From assembly GCA_016709155.1 (NCBI GenBank), contig JADJEI010000001.1, positions 434,001-498,000 of the forward strand: DNA of 64,000 bases. The letters are read 5' to 3'. The translations under genes were made by a program, and so were the position numbers. The notes under the pieces were generated by a model. The model had not been told where the DNA came from, searched no databases, and saw only the letters and a list, made by a program, of their open reading frames with translations. This document shows positions 19,201 to 28,208 of the stretch, piece by piece; positions within the stretch are counted from its first letter, which is position 1; each line of letters starts with the position of its first letter. The stretch comes from Ignavibacteriales bacterium. Its GTDB lineage: Bacteria; Bacteroidota; Ignavibacteria; Ignavibacteriales; Ignavibacteriaceae.

Positions 19201-21403
19201 ATGAGCGAATCAAACGAAAGCAAATGTCCATATCACAACGGTCAAAATGATATGAAGACCTCTGGCGGCACTTCCAATAAAGATTGGTGGCCCAATAGAT
19301 TAAACTTAAATATTCTTCGTCAACATTCTTCTTTATCCACCCCAATGGATGATGGTTTTAATTATGCCGAAGAGTTTAAAAAACTAGATTTGAAAGCAAT
19401 TAAAAAGGACATTTTTGATTTAATGACAACTTCGCAAGATTGGTGGCCCGCCGATTATGGTCATTATGGTCCTTTGTTCATACGTATGGCTTGGCATAGT
19501 GCAGGAACATATCGCATTTCAGACGGTCGTGGCGGGGCTTCGAGAGGTAATCAGCGGTTTGCACCTGTAAATAGCTGGCCCGATAATGCCAACCTTGATA
19601 AAGCACGTTTCTTGCTTTGGCCTATTAAAAAGAAGTACGGTAAAAAAATCTCCTGGGCAGATTTGATTATCCTTGCAGGTAACTGTGCATTAGAATCAAT
19701 GGGCTTTAAAACTTTTGGATTTGCGGGCGGACGCGAAGATATTTGGGAACCTGAAGAAGATACTAATTGGGGAATTGAAAAGGAATGGCTTGGAGATAAA
19801 CGTTATTCCGGTGAACGCGAATTAGATAATCCTTTAGCTGCCGTGCAAATGGGATTAATCTATGTAAACCCACAGGGACCTAACGGAGAACCAAATGTTC
19901 TTGCATCAGCTAAAGACATTCGTGAAACTTTTGCGCGTATGGCTATGAATGATGAGGAGACAGTAGCTCTTGTTGCCGGCGGACATACTTTTGGAAAATG
20001 TCACGGCGCAGGCGATGCCGCACTTGTTGGTCCGGAACCAGAAGCAGCTAATATTGAAGAACAAGGTTTGGGCTGGAAAAGTACTTTCGGTTCCGGCAAA
20101 GGTGGGGATACTATTACCAGTGGAATTGAAGGCGCCTGGACACCCACCCCAACAAAATGGGACAACAGCTACTTTGAAACTTTATTCGGTTATGAATGGA
20201 ATTTACAAAAAAGTCCTGCAGGTGCCTGGCAATGGGTAGCCGTAGGTGCTAAAGCCGCCACTCTTGTTCCTGATGCACACGATCCAAATAAACGCCACGC
20301 TCCAATGATGACCACTGCCGACCTTGCTTTAAGAATGGATCCTATTTACGAACCAATCTCAAGACGTTTTCTTGAAAACCCGGATCAGTTTGCAACCGCA
20401 TTCGCGAAAGCCTGGTATAAATTAACTCATCGAGATATGGGTCCACGTTCTCGTTGCTTAGGGCCTGAAGTTCCTCAAGAAGAATTGATATGGCAAGACC
20501 CTATTCCAGCACCTGCCAATAAATTAATCAATGAAAAAGATATCGCGGCATTAAAAAGTAAAATTTTAAATTCGGGTTTAAGTGTATCTCAATTAGTCTC
20601 TACGGCTTGGGCTTCAGCTTCTACTTTTAGAGGATCAGATAGACGGGGGGGTGCGAATGGTGCTCGTATTCGTTTTGCTCCTCAAATCAATTGGGAGGTA
20701 AACAACCCTAAAGAATTGAAGATAGTCTTAAAAAAATTGGAAGCCATTCAAAACGAATTTAATAGTTCACCGTCCTCAGGCAAGGCAGTTTCTATGGCAG
20801 ATTTAATCGTTCTTGGAGGCTGTGCTGCAATTGAAAAAGCAGCTAAAGATGCCGGACAAAATATAACTGTTCCTTTTACTCCAGGTAGAGGCGACGCAGC
20901 TTTAGAACAAACTGATGTAAATTCATTTGCTGTTCTTGAACCAATAGCAGATGCATTCCGTAATTACTCAAAAGAAAATACTGGAGTTTGTGCTGAACAT
21001 CTGTTGATTGATAAAGCCCAACTACTTACTCTCTCGGCTCCGGAAATGACCGTACTTGTGGGAGGAATGAGAGCACTGAAAACTAACTTTGACGGCTCTA
21101 AACAAGGTCTGTTTACAGAACACCCTGAAACTCTGTCGAATGATTTCTTTGTAAACTTACTGGACTCTGGTATAACTTGGAAGGCAGCATCCGAAGAGGG
21201 TAAATTTTTTGAAGGTTATGATCGTAAAACAGGAAAGCAAAAAATGGACAGCCACACGTGTAGATCTTATTTTTGGTTCGAGCTCTGAACTAAGAGCAAT
21301 AGCCGAAGTTTATGCAAGCTCAGACAGCAAAGAAAAATTTGTAAAAGATTTCGTAGCTGCCTGGAATAAAGTAATGAACCTTGACCGATTTGATTTGGCA
21401 TAA
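19201..21403 (+). CDS. katG: catalase-peroxidase KatG, single frameshift near 3' end
   Basis: This bifunctional haem catalase-peroxidase has about 733 residues. Distal residues Arg95, Trp98 and His99 lie in FIRMAWHSAGTYR. Tyr221 (LIYVNPQGPNG) and Met247 (FARMAMND) can complete the Met-Tyr-Trp adduct needed for catalase activity, and proximal His262 is in GGHTFGK. The frame beginning at 19201 stops at 21288. The last 50 residues (WTATRVDLIFGSSSELRAIA to NLDRFDLA) lie in the next frame to 21403. One extra A in the six-A run at 21238-21243 explains it. AAGGGAT precedes the ATG. It is divergent from oxyR and is followed by its own terminator. Confidence 0.93.
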
Positions 21404-21456
21404 TAAAATCTTTATTCAAATTATGGACTACTCTAACTTGTAAGTAAAAATACAAT

Positions 21457-21495
21457 AGGCTGTCTTAAAAACACAAATTTGAGGCAGCCTTTTTT
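21457..21495 (+). terminator. katG terminator, related to 27.7-kb element
   Basis: AGGCTGTCTT (21457-21466) pairs with GAGGCAGCCT (21481-21490), allowing G-U pairs, and is followed by T6. Both arms match the ends of the 125-bp inverted-repeat element at 27709-27833. Confidence 0.75.
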
Positions 21496-21836
21496 ATTAT
21501 CAGTGTTAATTCGATCAATTAAATCCTCGTCTGCTCCTATGGGATTCTATTCTTTGCCTCTTCTTCATTCAGGCAAAATTTATTAATTGTAATATTTTTT
21601 TATAATACCGTAACTTTTACAAGCGCATTTGTAACTTTTTTACCGATGCAGATTTTCAAATTTATTTTTTCTTTGTTTTTAGCAAAATTTTCGGGGGGGG
21701 TCACTGACATAATTATTGCTTGTAAATAATTCGTTATCTTGAAATTATGGAGTGCAATTTTGGTTACGGGTATTTCCCGCCGTTTAATTTTCACTCCTTA
21801 TTTTTCTTAAATGTGTTTTTTAATGGAGGCGCTTAT

Positions 21837-23216
21837 ATGGTTCGCTTGCTCAGTTATTTAACTTTTGCTCTATTTCTTCTCATTACTTCACTCTCCTGCG
21901 ATAGCAGTGAGCCTCCTCCTATCGTTCCGCCGCCGCCGCCTCCCCCGGACTACCGTAAGATTACTCTTGCTGTTGAAGATGTGAGCTATACTGAAGCCTG
22001 GATAAATATTAAAACTGACAGTATAAACTTTCCTGCAAGTATCACTCTACTTAAAAACACTAATGAGGAAAAATTTGTTTTGCTTAACAGCGACACAACC
22101 GTTTATGTTGACTCTCTGCAGCCAAATGTGAATTATACTTTTCAGGCTGTGCTGACAGGGGACACCATAAAAAGTGATACAGTAAAAGCAAAAACATTAG
22201 AACCAACAAGCCACAATTTTACGTGGGAGAGTTGGGAGTTTGGCACACACAGCAGCAGTGCACTTTATGATGTTGCCATAATAGACGAGAACAACATCTG
22301 GGCAGTTGGTGAGATTTATATGAACGACTCTTTGGGTAATCCTGACTCCAAAAGATATAATTCCGCAATTTGGAACGGTAATGAATGGGATGTGAAAAGA
22401 ATACCCTATAATTATCAGGGAACGGAATTTATTCATCCAATTCAATCTGTCTTTGCATTTAGCGCAAATGATATTTGGTATTTAATGATAATGAGATTTC
22501 ATTGGGGGAGGAAGACAAATTATTATGCCAGGACAATTCAAATCAAACTCTTTGGCGCCATTATCATGATGAACAAAATCTGGGGAACAAGCAGCGAGGA
22601 TTTATATGTAGTGGGCAACGCAGGCAACATAGCACATTACGAAAACGGATTGTGGACAGAAATAGAAAGCGGAACAGATTTAGACTTAACAGATATTTAT
22701 GGAGACAGTGAAGGTAACCTTTATGCTGCAGGAGTAAACATAGCAGAAATAAAGGGAGTGGTAGTTAAAGGAGACCAAAGCGGCAACTGGAGTGTTATGA
22801 TTGAAGGAGATATAATAGATGAGAGTGAGCTGTTCGATAAGCTTTATGGATCACTCACTTCAATCTGGGCAGATGATAACAACACAATCTATACCGGAGG
22901 CAACCTGCTTTATCAATTCAAGGGCAATCAATGGGATTATGTGAGGAGCTTACCAGAGAACTTTCTCGGAGGTAACCCAGGCACATTTTACAGAGGATTC
23001 ATTAATTCGATACGAGGAAATTTATCAAATGATTGGATAATCGCTGGGGACAGAAACACATTAAAACATTTTAACGGTGTTGACTGGGCTCAGCTTGGAT
23101 TGCCTTATGACCCAGGCAGTGGTATTAAATGGAGCAGAATTGAAATCAAGAGTGATATAGCGGTAGCGGTAGGTGATGAAGGAATTAAAGCTAAGATAAT
23201 GTTATTAAAACGATAA
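21837..23216 (+). CDS. lipoprotein with beta-propeller-like repeats
   Basis: This lipoprotein has 459 residues from the ATG at 21837, which has GGAGG eight bases upstream; the frame stays open 30 codons further back without a better start. The signal peptide ends in lipobox SLSC and is followed by a proline stretch (PPPIVPPPPPPPDY), a fibronectin-like segment (about 40-120) and WGTSSEDLYVVGN/ENGLWTEIESGT-type repeats that suggest a propeller. Residues about 214-248 (22480-22575) read poorly in this frame, with more natural sequence in the other two. Local indels are therefore possible. The function is not recognised. Confidence 0.65.
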   Translation: MVRLLSYLTFALFLLITSLSCDSSEPPPIVPPPPPPPDYRKITLAVEDVSYTEAWINIKTDSINFPASITLLKNTNEEKFVLLNSDTTVYVDSLQPNVNYTFQAVLTGDTIKSDTVKAKTLEPTSHNFTWESWEFGTHSSSALYDVAIIDENNIWAVGEIYMNDSLGNPDSKRYNSAIWNGNEWDVKRIPYNYQGTEFIHPIQSVFAFSANDIWYLMIMRFHWGRKTNYYARTIQIKLFGAIIMMNKIWGTSSEDLYVVGNAGNIAHYENGLWTEIESGTDLDLTDIYGDSEGNLYAAGVNIAEIKGVVVKGDQSGNWSVMIEGDIIDESELFDKLYGSLTSIWADDNNTIYTGGNLLYQFKGNQWDYVRSLPENFLGGNPGTFYRGFINSIRGNLSNDWIIAGDRNTLKHFNGVDWAQLGLPYDPGSGIKWSRIEIKSDIAVAVGDEGIKAKIMLLKR

Positions 23217-23281
23217 TATTTTTATCAAGAATTGAGCTTAATTGATTATTTAATCATTTATAAAAAAAAACGAGGACAAAA

Positions 23282-26200
23282 ATGAAACATATTTTACCAA
23301 CACTATTTATAGTTCTTTTTATGATGCTTTTGTACGGATTGACATTAGAAACTGAAGCTCAATCTCAATGTCCACAAATGACTGATGTATTAGATCATGC
23401 CTGGCAAAAAAGTGGCACATCTCACATCCCAGTAAAAGTCGGAAGCGGAGATGAATTTGGAATAGTACACGATTCTCCATTTTTTGTTAAAGTAGATAAT
23501 TATCCACCCATAGCAGCATTCCCAATTTATGTTGCTAGTAACTGCACCCAAGATTTGGTTTGGTATATGGCGTTTGACACTGAGCACATCGCTAATGAAG
23601 GCCCAATTCCATATATCATTTATAATCATGTGGACTACCCAAAATGGGTTAATAAATATCACGATGTTTGGACGTTTGACGAAAACGGTGAAGGCTGGCA
23701 TGTACAAATACAACCGCCTTCAAGTACAGTATATATTGGCGATGGAGGTGCAGATTTTGTAATGAACTTTGATGGTTCTGAGTCTGATATTTTTTCTACC
23801 GGGGAATGGAGCGATTTTGTTACGGAACCGGAAATTTATTCTCCTGATGTTTTTGAAGTTTTCATAGAAGGTCCTGAAGCAATTGAACTAAATAACACTG
23901 CAACTTACACAGCAAATGTTTTTGGAGGCGTTGCGAAGGCATACCAATTTAACTGGAGATGGCATGAAGTAGATTCTGAGACTTGGTATAGTCAGGTATC
24001 CGGTCCCAATGATTATTTTTTTATAGATATACCCGGTATTTCCGATTTATATTTTTATTTTTATGGTAGTGCAGAATATGGTGATGATTATCAGGTAGGT
24101 TTCACCATGTCAAGTTCAAATGATATTGAATTGATAGTTGATGTAGTGGACTACAATAATAATAGTGTTTCTAAAAGCATAATTATCCATCCAGGGAAAG
24201 AAGTTACATTTTCCAATGATATCGAAAACACTGAAGATTATGGTAGGTTAATTCTAGATGAAAATAAAGAAAATTTTTTGGTTTCAGGAGAAACCATTGC
24301 TTTAACTCTTGATGATCAAAATGATCGTGTCATCAGAACCAATGAACTTCCCTTCATTATTGATTTTCAATTAACAAGTAAAACGGAAAAACATAAGTTC
24401 TGGGAGTTAGGTAGCCCCGCAGCTACAGATGATGTACTTAATCACTCTTTCGCGGTAGATTTGAATACTCCCTCAACTCTTAGTTCAAACTTCACTTCAA
24501 CCGAACCAGCCAATATCAAAAACCTATTAGAAGGCATAGCCATCAGCGGCGGGCAAGTTCAACTTAGGGACCCCTGGTTCTACTACAAAGATCAGAATGA
24601 TAACTGGTTCCAATCAGACATATTCAAATTTTATAACTCACCATTCTATATTTTCAATACAACCATAAATACTTATGGCGGCATCTTCTTAGATCAAAGC
24701 GGTCCACCATTATGGAACCCGCCCTACTACTCCGTAAAAGTAGATGAAGAACAAACCATTCCAATAAACGGAGTTAACCATAAATTTTATTTTATGAACT
24801 GGACAGGGACAGACGTGCAATTTGAGGATGCAAACAGTAACGAAACAGGTGTAGTTTTTGGTACTGCCAATGCTTCAGCGCAAGCCGTGCTTAAAGGCAC
24901 GCAGCTTTCAGATTACATTTACACTTACTCGCAAAACGGGCAGAGAAAATTTATTAGAACTCCGGATGGTTATCTGCACACTTTTTATGCAAGTATGGAG
25001 GGGGTTTGGTATGAGCGCAGTACAGATACCGGGCAAAACTGGGAATTGCTTCATTCTGAATATCCCCCGATTAATAATGTGGTATTCAAAAACCCTTCAA
25101 TGTCATTTTACAATGCTCCTGTTGTTCACGAAGTATTGGCTTACGCAGTTGATTACCTCGACCCGCTTGAGCCAAATAAAAATGATGTTGTTTGTATAAG
25201 AAACTTTGTTGATGGCGTCACCTCTCAATACGCAGCCGAGATATCAACCACTGATCCATTAAATTCGACTTATGTTTATTCCAACCCGGTAGTTGCTTGT
25301 GCCCAAAATGGAAACACCTTGGTTGTTTGGCAAACTATAAAAGACGGAGTCGGGAAAAAATTACAATATGCATACGGTTATTGGAACTCTAATGGAGTCT
25401 GGCAGCTTTACGACACGGGTAATATTTCTAACTCTGCTTTAGGTTCTTATAACCCAACACTATGTGCTTCACTCACTGCTGATCCTATAACGTTTCATTT
25501 AGCCTGGAATGAAGGAAACGATGTTTACTATGAAAAGTTAACTTCAGGCTCATTCAACCAACTTGTGACTTCAACTAAACAATTGGTTTCAAGTGGAAGC
25601 GGTTATCTGTACAATTTCAAACCTTCAATAATTGAATTCAATGACATTCCGAAGATTAGCTGGATTGGTTCAAGATATATGGAACAACAGAATCAAAGCA
25701 CCCTTGAATATAAAACTATCCTAAAACATCTTGATAACAATACGTATAACAGATTTGGTCATCATATAAACTCCGTAAGTCTTGAACGGAATGAACATTC
25801 AAATTATGTGCTGGGATGGAGCCAATTTGATTCACGCTCGAATAAATTTGTAACCAGCGAAAATAATTTGTCTCAAATATTTAATTTCGGAATTACAGGT
25901 GATTATCTAAAAATAGGTAACGGCAATGATCTGGATAATATGTATGGAATGATCTACGATGCCGGATCATTACCATATAAATTTACTCAATCAAATTCGA
26001 TTAATGATATTATGAACCCGATGAATAAAATTACATCACTTTCAATAAACACAGGCAGGGAAGGGGTTGTCTATATTGATACAGCACAATTCTATTTTGC
26101 AATTGGCGATATTGTGATTGATAATCAAACAATAGATTTTGTTGAAATACCGGATTCTGTAACTATTGAAAGCAAAGAAATTCTAAATCAATATTTCACA

Positions 26201-26842
26201 AGTAATTCTTTTCAAGTAACGGATAATTCCCCCTTTTATTATACAGTTCAATACGGTACAACAGATTCTCTAACCGCATATAACTTGCTGGGTGAAAATG
26301 AGTATATCAATTTCAAAGTTGAATTGATTGACGATGTTACCGATGAAATAATCGGGCAGTTTGATGATGTTGTTTTCAGTAAAACAAATCTTGAACTGTA
26401 TGATAATATTTCATATCGGGTAAATACTGAGGGAATAGGAAACAGAACAGTCAGATTGAAACTTGTAACTGACAACAATTTTAACCCTGAATATTCCATT
26501 TCTCAAATGCTATCAGACGAAAATGTTTTAGGAAAACAAATTCCAACCGAAATAATTTACAAAGGTAGTTTAAAGGTTGACTTGTACGAACTTTCCCAAA
26601 ACTACCCCAACCCTTTCAATCCTTCAACAACAATTAAATATCAAATTCCTAATGCCGGAAACGTAACTCTAAAAGTTTTCGACATCCTCGGAAGAGAAGT
26701 AACTACACTTGTTGATGAATTTAAGAATGAAGGCAGGTATGAAGTAAACTTCAACGCAAGCAAACTTGCAAGCGGAGTTTATATCTACTCAATAAAATCA
26801 AATGATTTTACTGCTTCAAAAAAACTTTTGCTTTTGAAATAA
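23282..26842 (+). CDS. giant secreted protein with T9SS sorting domain
   Basis: The product is an exported protein of 1186 residues. Its signal peptide (ILPTLFIVLFMMLLYGLTL) is cleaved near EAQSQ. Long beta-rich regions follow, including an immunoglobulin/PKD-like stretch at about 195-300. A sialidase/BNR-like portion at about 560-800 shows short RSTDTGQNWELL and LVVWQTIKDG motifs, and a further beta domain lies at about 960-1090. The end is a full type A sorting domain (NYPNPFNPSTTIKYQ to SKKLLLLK). It is probably displayed on the cell surface. No catalytic residues could be assigned. Codon use is like its neighbours. Confidence 0.82.
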   Translation: MKHILPTLFIVLFMMLLYGLTLETEAQSQCPQMTDVLDHAWQKSGTSHIPVKVGSGDEFGIVHDSPFFVKVDNYPPIAAFPIYVASNCTQDLVWYMAFDTEHIANEGPIPYIIYNHVDYPKWVNKYHDVWTFDENGEGWHVQIQPPSSTVYIGDGGADFVMNFDGSESDIFSTGEWSDFVTEPEIYSPDVFEVFIEGPEAIELNNTATYTANVFGGVAKAYQFNWRWHEVDSETWYSQVSGPNDYFFIDIPGISDLYFYFYGSAEYGDDYQVGFTMSSSNDIELIVDVVDYNNNSVSKSIIIHPGKEVTFSNDIENTEDYGRLILDENKENFLVSGETIALTLDDQNDRVIRTNELPFIIDFQLTSKTEKHKFWELGSPAATDDVLNHSFAVDLNTPSTLSSNFTSTEPANIKNLLEGIAISGGQVQLRDPWFYYKDQNDNWFQSDIFKFYNSPFYIFNTTINTYGGIFLDQSGPPLWNPPYYSVKVDEEQTIPINGVNHKFYFMNWTGTDVQFEDANSNETGVVFGTANASAQAVLKGTQLSDYIYTYSQNGQRKFIRTPDGYLHTFYASMEGVWYERSTDTGQNWELLHSEYPPINNVVFKNPSMSFYNAPVVHEVLAYAVDYLDPLEPNKNDVVCIRNFVDGVTSQYAAEISTTDPLNSTYVYSNPVVACAQNGNTLVVWQTIKDGVGKKLQYAYGYWNSNGVWQLYDTGNISNSALGSYNPTLCASLTADPITFHLAWNEGNDVYYEKLTSGSFNQLVTSTKQLVSSGSGYLYNFKPSIIEFNDIPKISWIGSRYMEQQNQSTLEYKTILKHLDNNTYNRFGHHINSVSLERNEHSNYVLGWSQFDSRSNKFVTSENNLSQIFNFGITGDYLKIGNGNDLDNMYGMIYDAGSLPYKFTQSNSINDIMNPMNKITSLSINTGREGVVYIDTAQFYFAIGDIVIDNQTIDFVEIPDSVTIESKEILNQYFTSNSFQVTDNSPFYYTVQYGTTDSLTAYNLLGENEYINFKVELIDDVTDEIIGQFDDVVFSKTNLELYDNISYRVNTEGIGNRTVRLKLVTDNNFNPEYSISQMLSDENVLGKQIPTEIIYKGSLKVDLYELSQNYPNPFNPSTTIKYQIPNAGNVTLKVFDILGREVTTLVDEFKNEGRYEVNFNASKLASGVYIYSIKSNDFTASKKLLLLK

Positions 26843-26858
26843 TTTTTCCTTCCTATTT

Positions 26859-26881
26859 CCTCCCCTTTTATAAAGGGGAGG
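26859..26881. repeat. 23-bp intergenic palindrome
   Basis: CCTCCCCTTT (26859-26868) and AAAGGGGAGG (26872-26881) are perfect 10-bp arms with a 3-bp loop, followed by ATTAAGGAGGGG. It could act as a terminator stem for the secreted protein gene but has no following T run, so it is listed as a palindromic repeat. Confidence 0.6.
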
Positions 26882-26936
26882 ATTAAGGAGGGGTTCAAAT
26901 AACTAACAATCAACCAAACACAAATGGAGGCACCCA

Positions 26937-27674
26937 ATGGCTTCAACTTCTGAAACAGGTCACGCAAAAAACACAGCTAACTTTGAAGACCTTATTTCCT
27001 TCTGCACCGGTTACGGCGCAAGCTACAACCCCAACAAAGCATCAATTAAACTGCCCGCTCTAAATACGCTCTTCACAAACGCCAAAAACTCACTCGATAC
27101 CCTTACCGCTGCAACACCTGCCTATACCAATGCGGTAAACGCCCGTGAAATTGCCTTCGAGCCACTCAGCAGGCTCGTAACTCGCATTATCAACTCACTT
27201 GACTCCAGCGATGTGCCTGCACAAACAGTCGCAGATGCTAAATCCTACGCAAGAAAAATTCAAGGCAAGCGTGCAAAACCAAAACAGCAGGACGATCCCA
27301 ACACCCCCGAAGACGAAAGCCAGAACAGCATCTCTGCTTCGCAAATGAGTTATGACAATCGTATTTTCAATTTCAACAAACTCATACAACTATTAGCCGC
27401 ACAACCGGCTTATGCTCCAAACGAAGTTGACCTGACTACCGTTTCACTAACTGCACTATACACCTCCCTTAACACTCTAAACACAACAGTAGTAAATACA
27501 TTCACACCAATCAGCAACGCCCGCATTGCAAGAGACACAATACTCTACACCCAAACCACTGGATTAGTTGACATAGCAGCAGACGTGAAAAAATACGTAA
27601 AAAGTGTTTTCGGAGCCACAAGCCCGCAATACAAACAAATCAGCGGCATCAAATTCAAAAGACCAAAATCATAA
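26937..27674 (+). CDS. uncharacterised protein with internal duplication
   Basis: The 245-residue, probably cytoplasmic helical protein has no signal peptide or membrane segment. It has two related halves, 15-110 and 145-226: NFEDLI/NFNKLI, SYNPN/AYAPN, NAREIAFEPL/NARIARDTIL and DAKSYARKIQG/DVKKYVKSVFG align in order. They are joined by a charged linker (KPKQQDDPNTPEDE). AATGGAGGC precedes the ATG. The codon use is richer in C than its neighbours, as in a highly expressed or acquired gene. I do not recognise a function. Downstream lie only a 125-bp inverted-repeat element and a tandem-repeat array, suggesting the three form one unit. Confidence 0.75.
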   Translation: MASTSETGHAKNTANFEDLISFCTGYGASYNPNKASIKLPALNTLFTNAKNSLDTLTAATPAYTNAVNAREIAFEPLSRLVTRIINSLDSSDVPAQTVADAKSYARKIQGKRAKPKQQDDPNTPEDESQNSISASQMSYDNRIFNFNKLIQLLAAQPAYAPNEVDLTTVSLTALYTSLNTLNTTVVNTFTPISNARIARDTILYTQTTGLVDIAADVKKYVKSVFGATSPQYKQISGIKFKRPKS

Positions 27675-27708
27675 AAAACGATTGCTAAAAATCCAGCCAT
27701 CCAATTAA

Positions 27709-27833
27709 AACGAGGCTGTCTCAAAAGTCTAATTTTGTCAGTCTGAACTTGTCGAAAACTGGCTTTATGTAGTGAATTCACACTTCGACGGGCTCAGTGT
27801 GACAGTAAAAATTACTGTTGAGACAGCCTCGTT
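27709..27833. repeat. 125-bp inverted-repeat element (MITE-like or terminator)
   Basis: Perfect 16-bp terminal inverted repeats AACGAGGCTGTCTCAA (27709-27724) and TTGAGACAGCCTCGTT (27818-27833) enclose 93 bp. The interior has GTCTGAACTTGTCGAA and CACTTCGACGGGCTCAGTG segments, which look like parts of a dispersed palindromic repeat. No target-site duplication was identified and no transposase is nearby. The outer arms match the katG terminator at 21457. Confidence 0.7.
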
Positions 27834-28084
27834 AGATTTAATCCGGCAAACAGGAAAATTCACCCGGAAAGAAGAAAAATACTCCCGCCGAAATGAAAAC
27901 ATCACCCGCCAGAAAGAAAATCCTACCCGCCGAAAGGAAAATGTCATCCGCTGAAAGAAAAATATCATCCGCCAAAAAGAAAATGATACCCGCCAATTGG
28001 TAAAATACGTCCGCTAAAAGGAAAAATACACCCACCAAAGTCGAAATCAAACCCATCGGAAGGAAAATATCACACGCCAAAAGC
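27834..28084. repeat. degenerate 21-nt tandem repeat array, about 12 units
   Basis: Twelve head-to-tail units begin at 27834, 27855, 27875 (one 20-nt step), 27896, 27917, 27938, 27959, 27980, 28001, 28022, 28043 and 28064. The consensus is AAAATATCACCCGCC then GAAAGG, with the CCCGCC core best kept. There are no spacers. The first unit abuts the right arm of the inverted-repeat element. Because 21 is a multiple of three, every frame has a 7-residue period. An 80-codon minus-strand frame (28080-27838) with repeats such as ADDIFLS stays open, but it has no ribosome binding site and is probably not a gene. The remaining sequence to 28208 shows nothing else. Confidence 0.85.
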
Positions 28085-28208
28085 TAAAACACTTCACTTT
28101 TTACGAAAGTCAAACCTTCTAAAATAATCACAAGTTGAAAAAAATGATTTTATTTTAAGTTTTAGTAGCAGCTTTAGACACAATTAAAGAAGCTCTAACC
28201 CGTTCTTT

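Noticed and set aside
21747..21836. 30-codon upstream extension of the lipoprotein gene
   Set aside because: The ATG at 21837 has GGAGG upstream and is followed directly by a good lipoprotein signal.
26859..26881. Terminator of the 1186-residue gene
   Set aside because: A strong palindrome, but it has no T run; it is listed only as a repeat.
27838..28080. 80-codon minus-strand ORF with a hydrophobic 7-residue repeat
   Set aside because: The repeat follows from the 21-nt DNA period; no ribosome binding site is present, and the opposite strand gives a similar periodic peptide with stops.
27834..28084. CRISPR array
   Set aside because: Units are directly adjacent with no spacers, they are degenerate, and there are no cas genes nearby.
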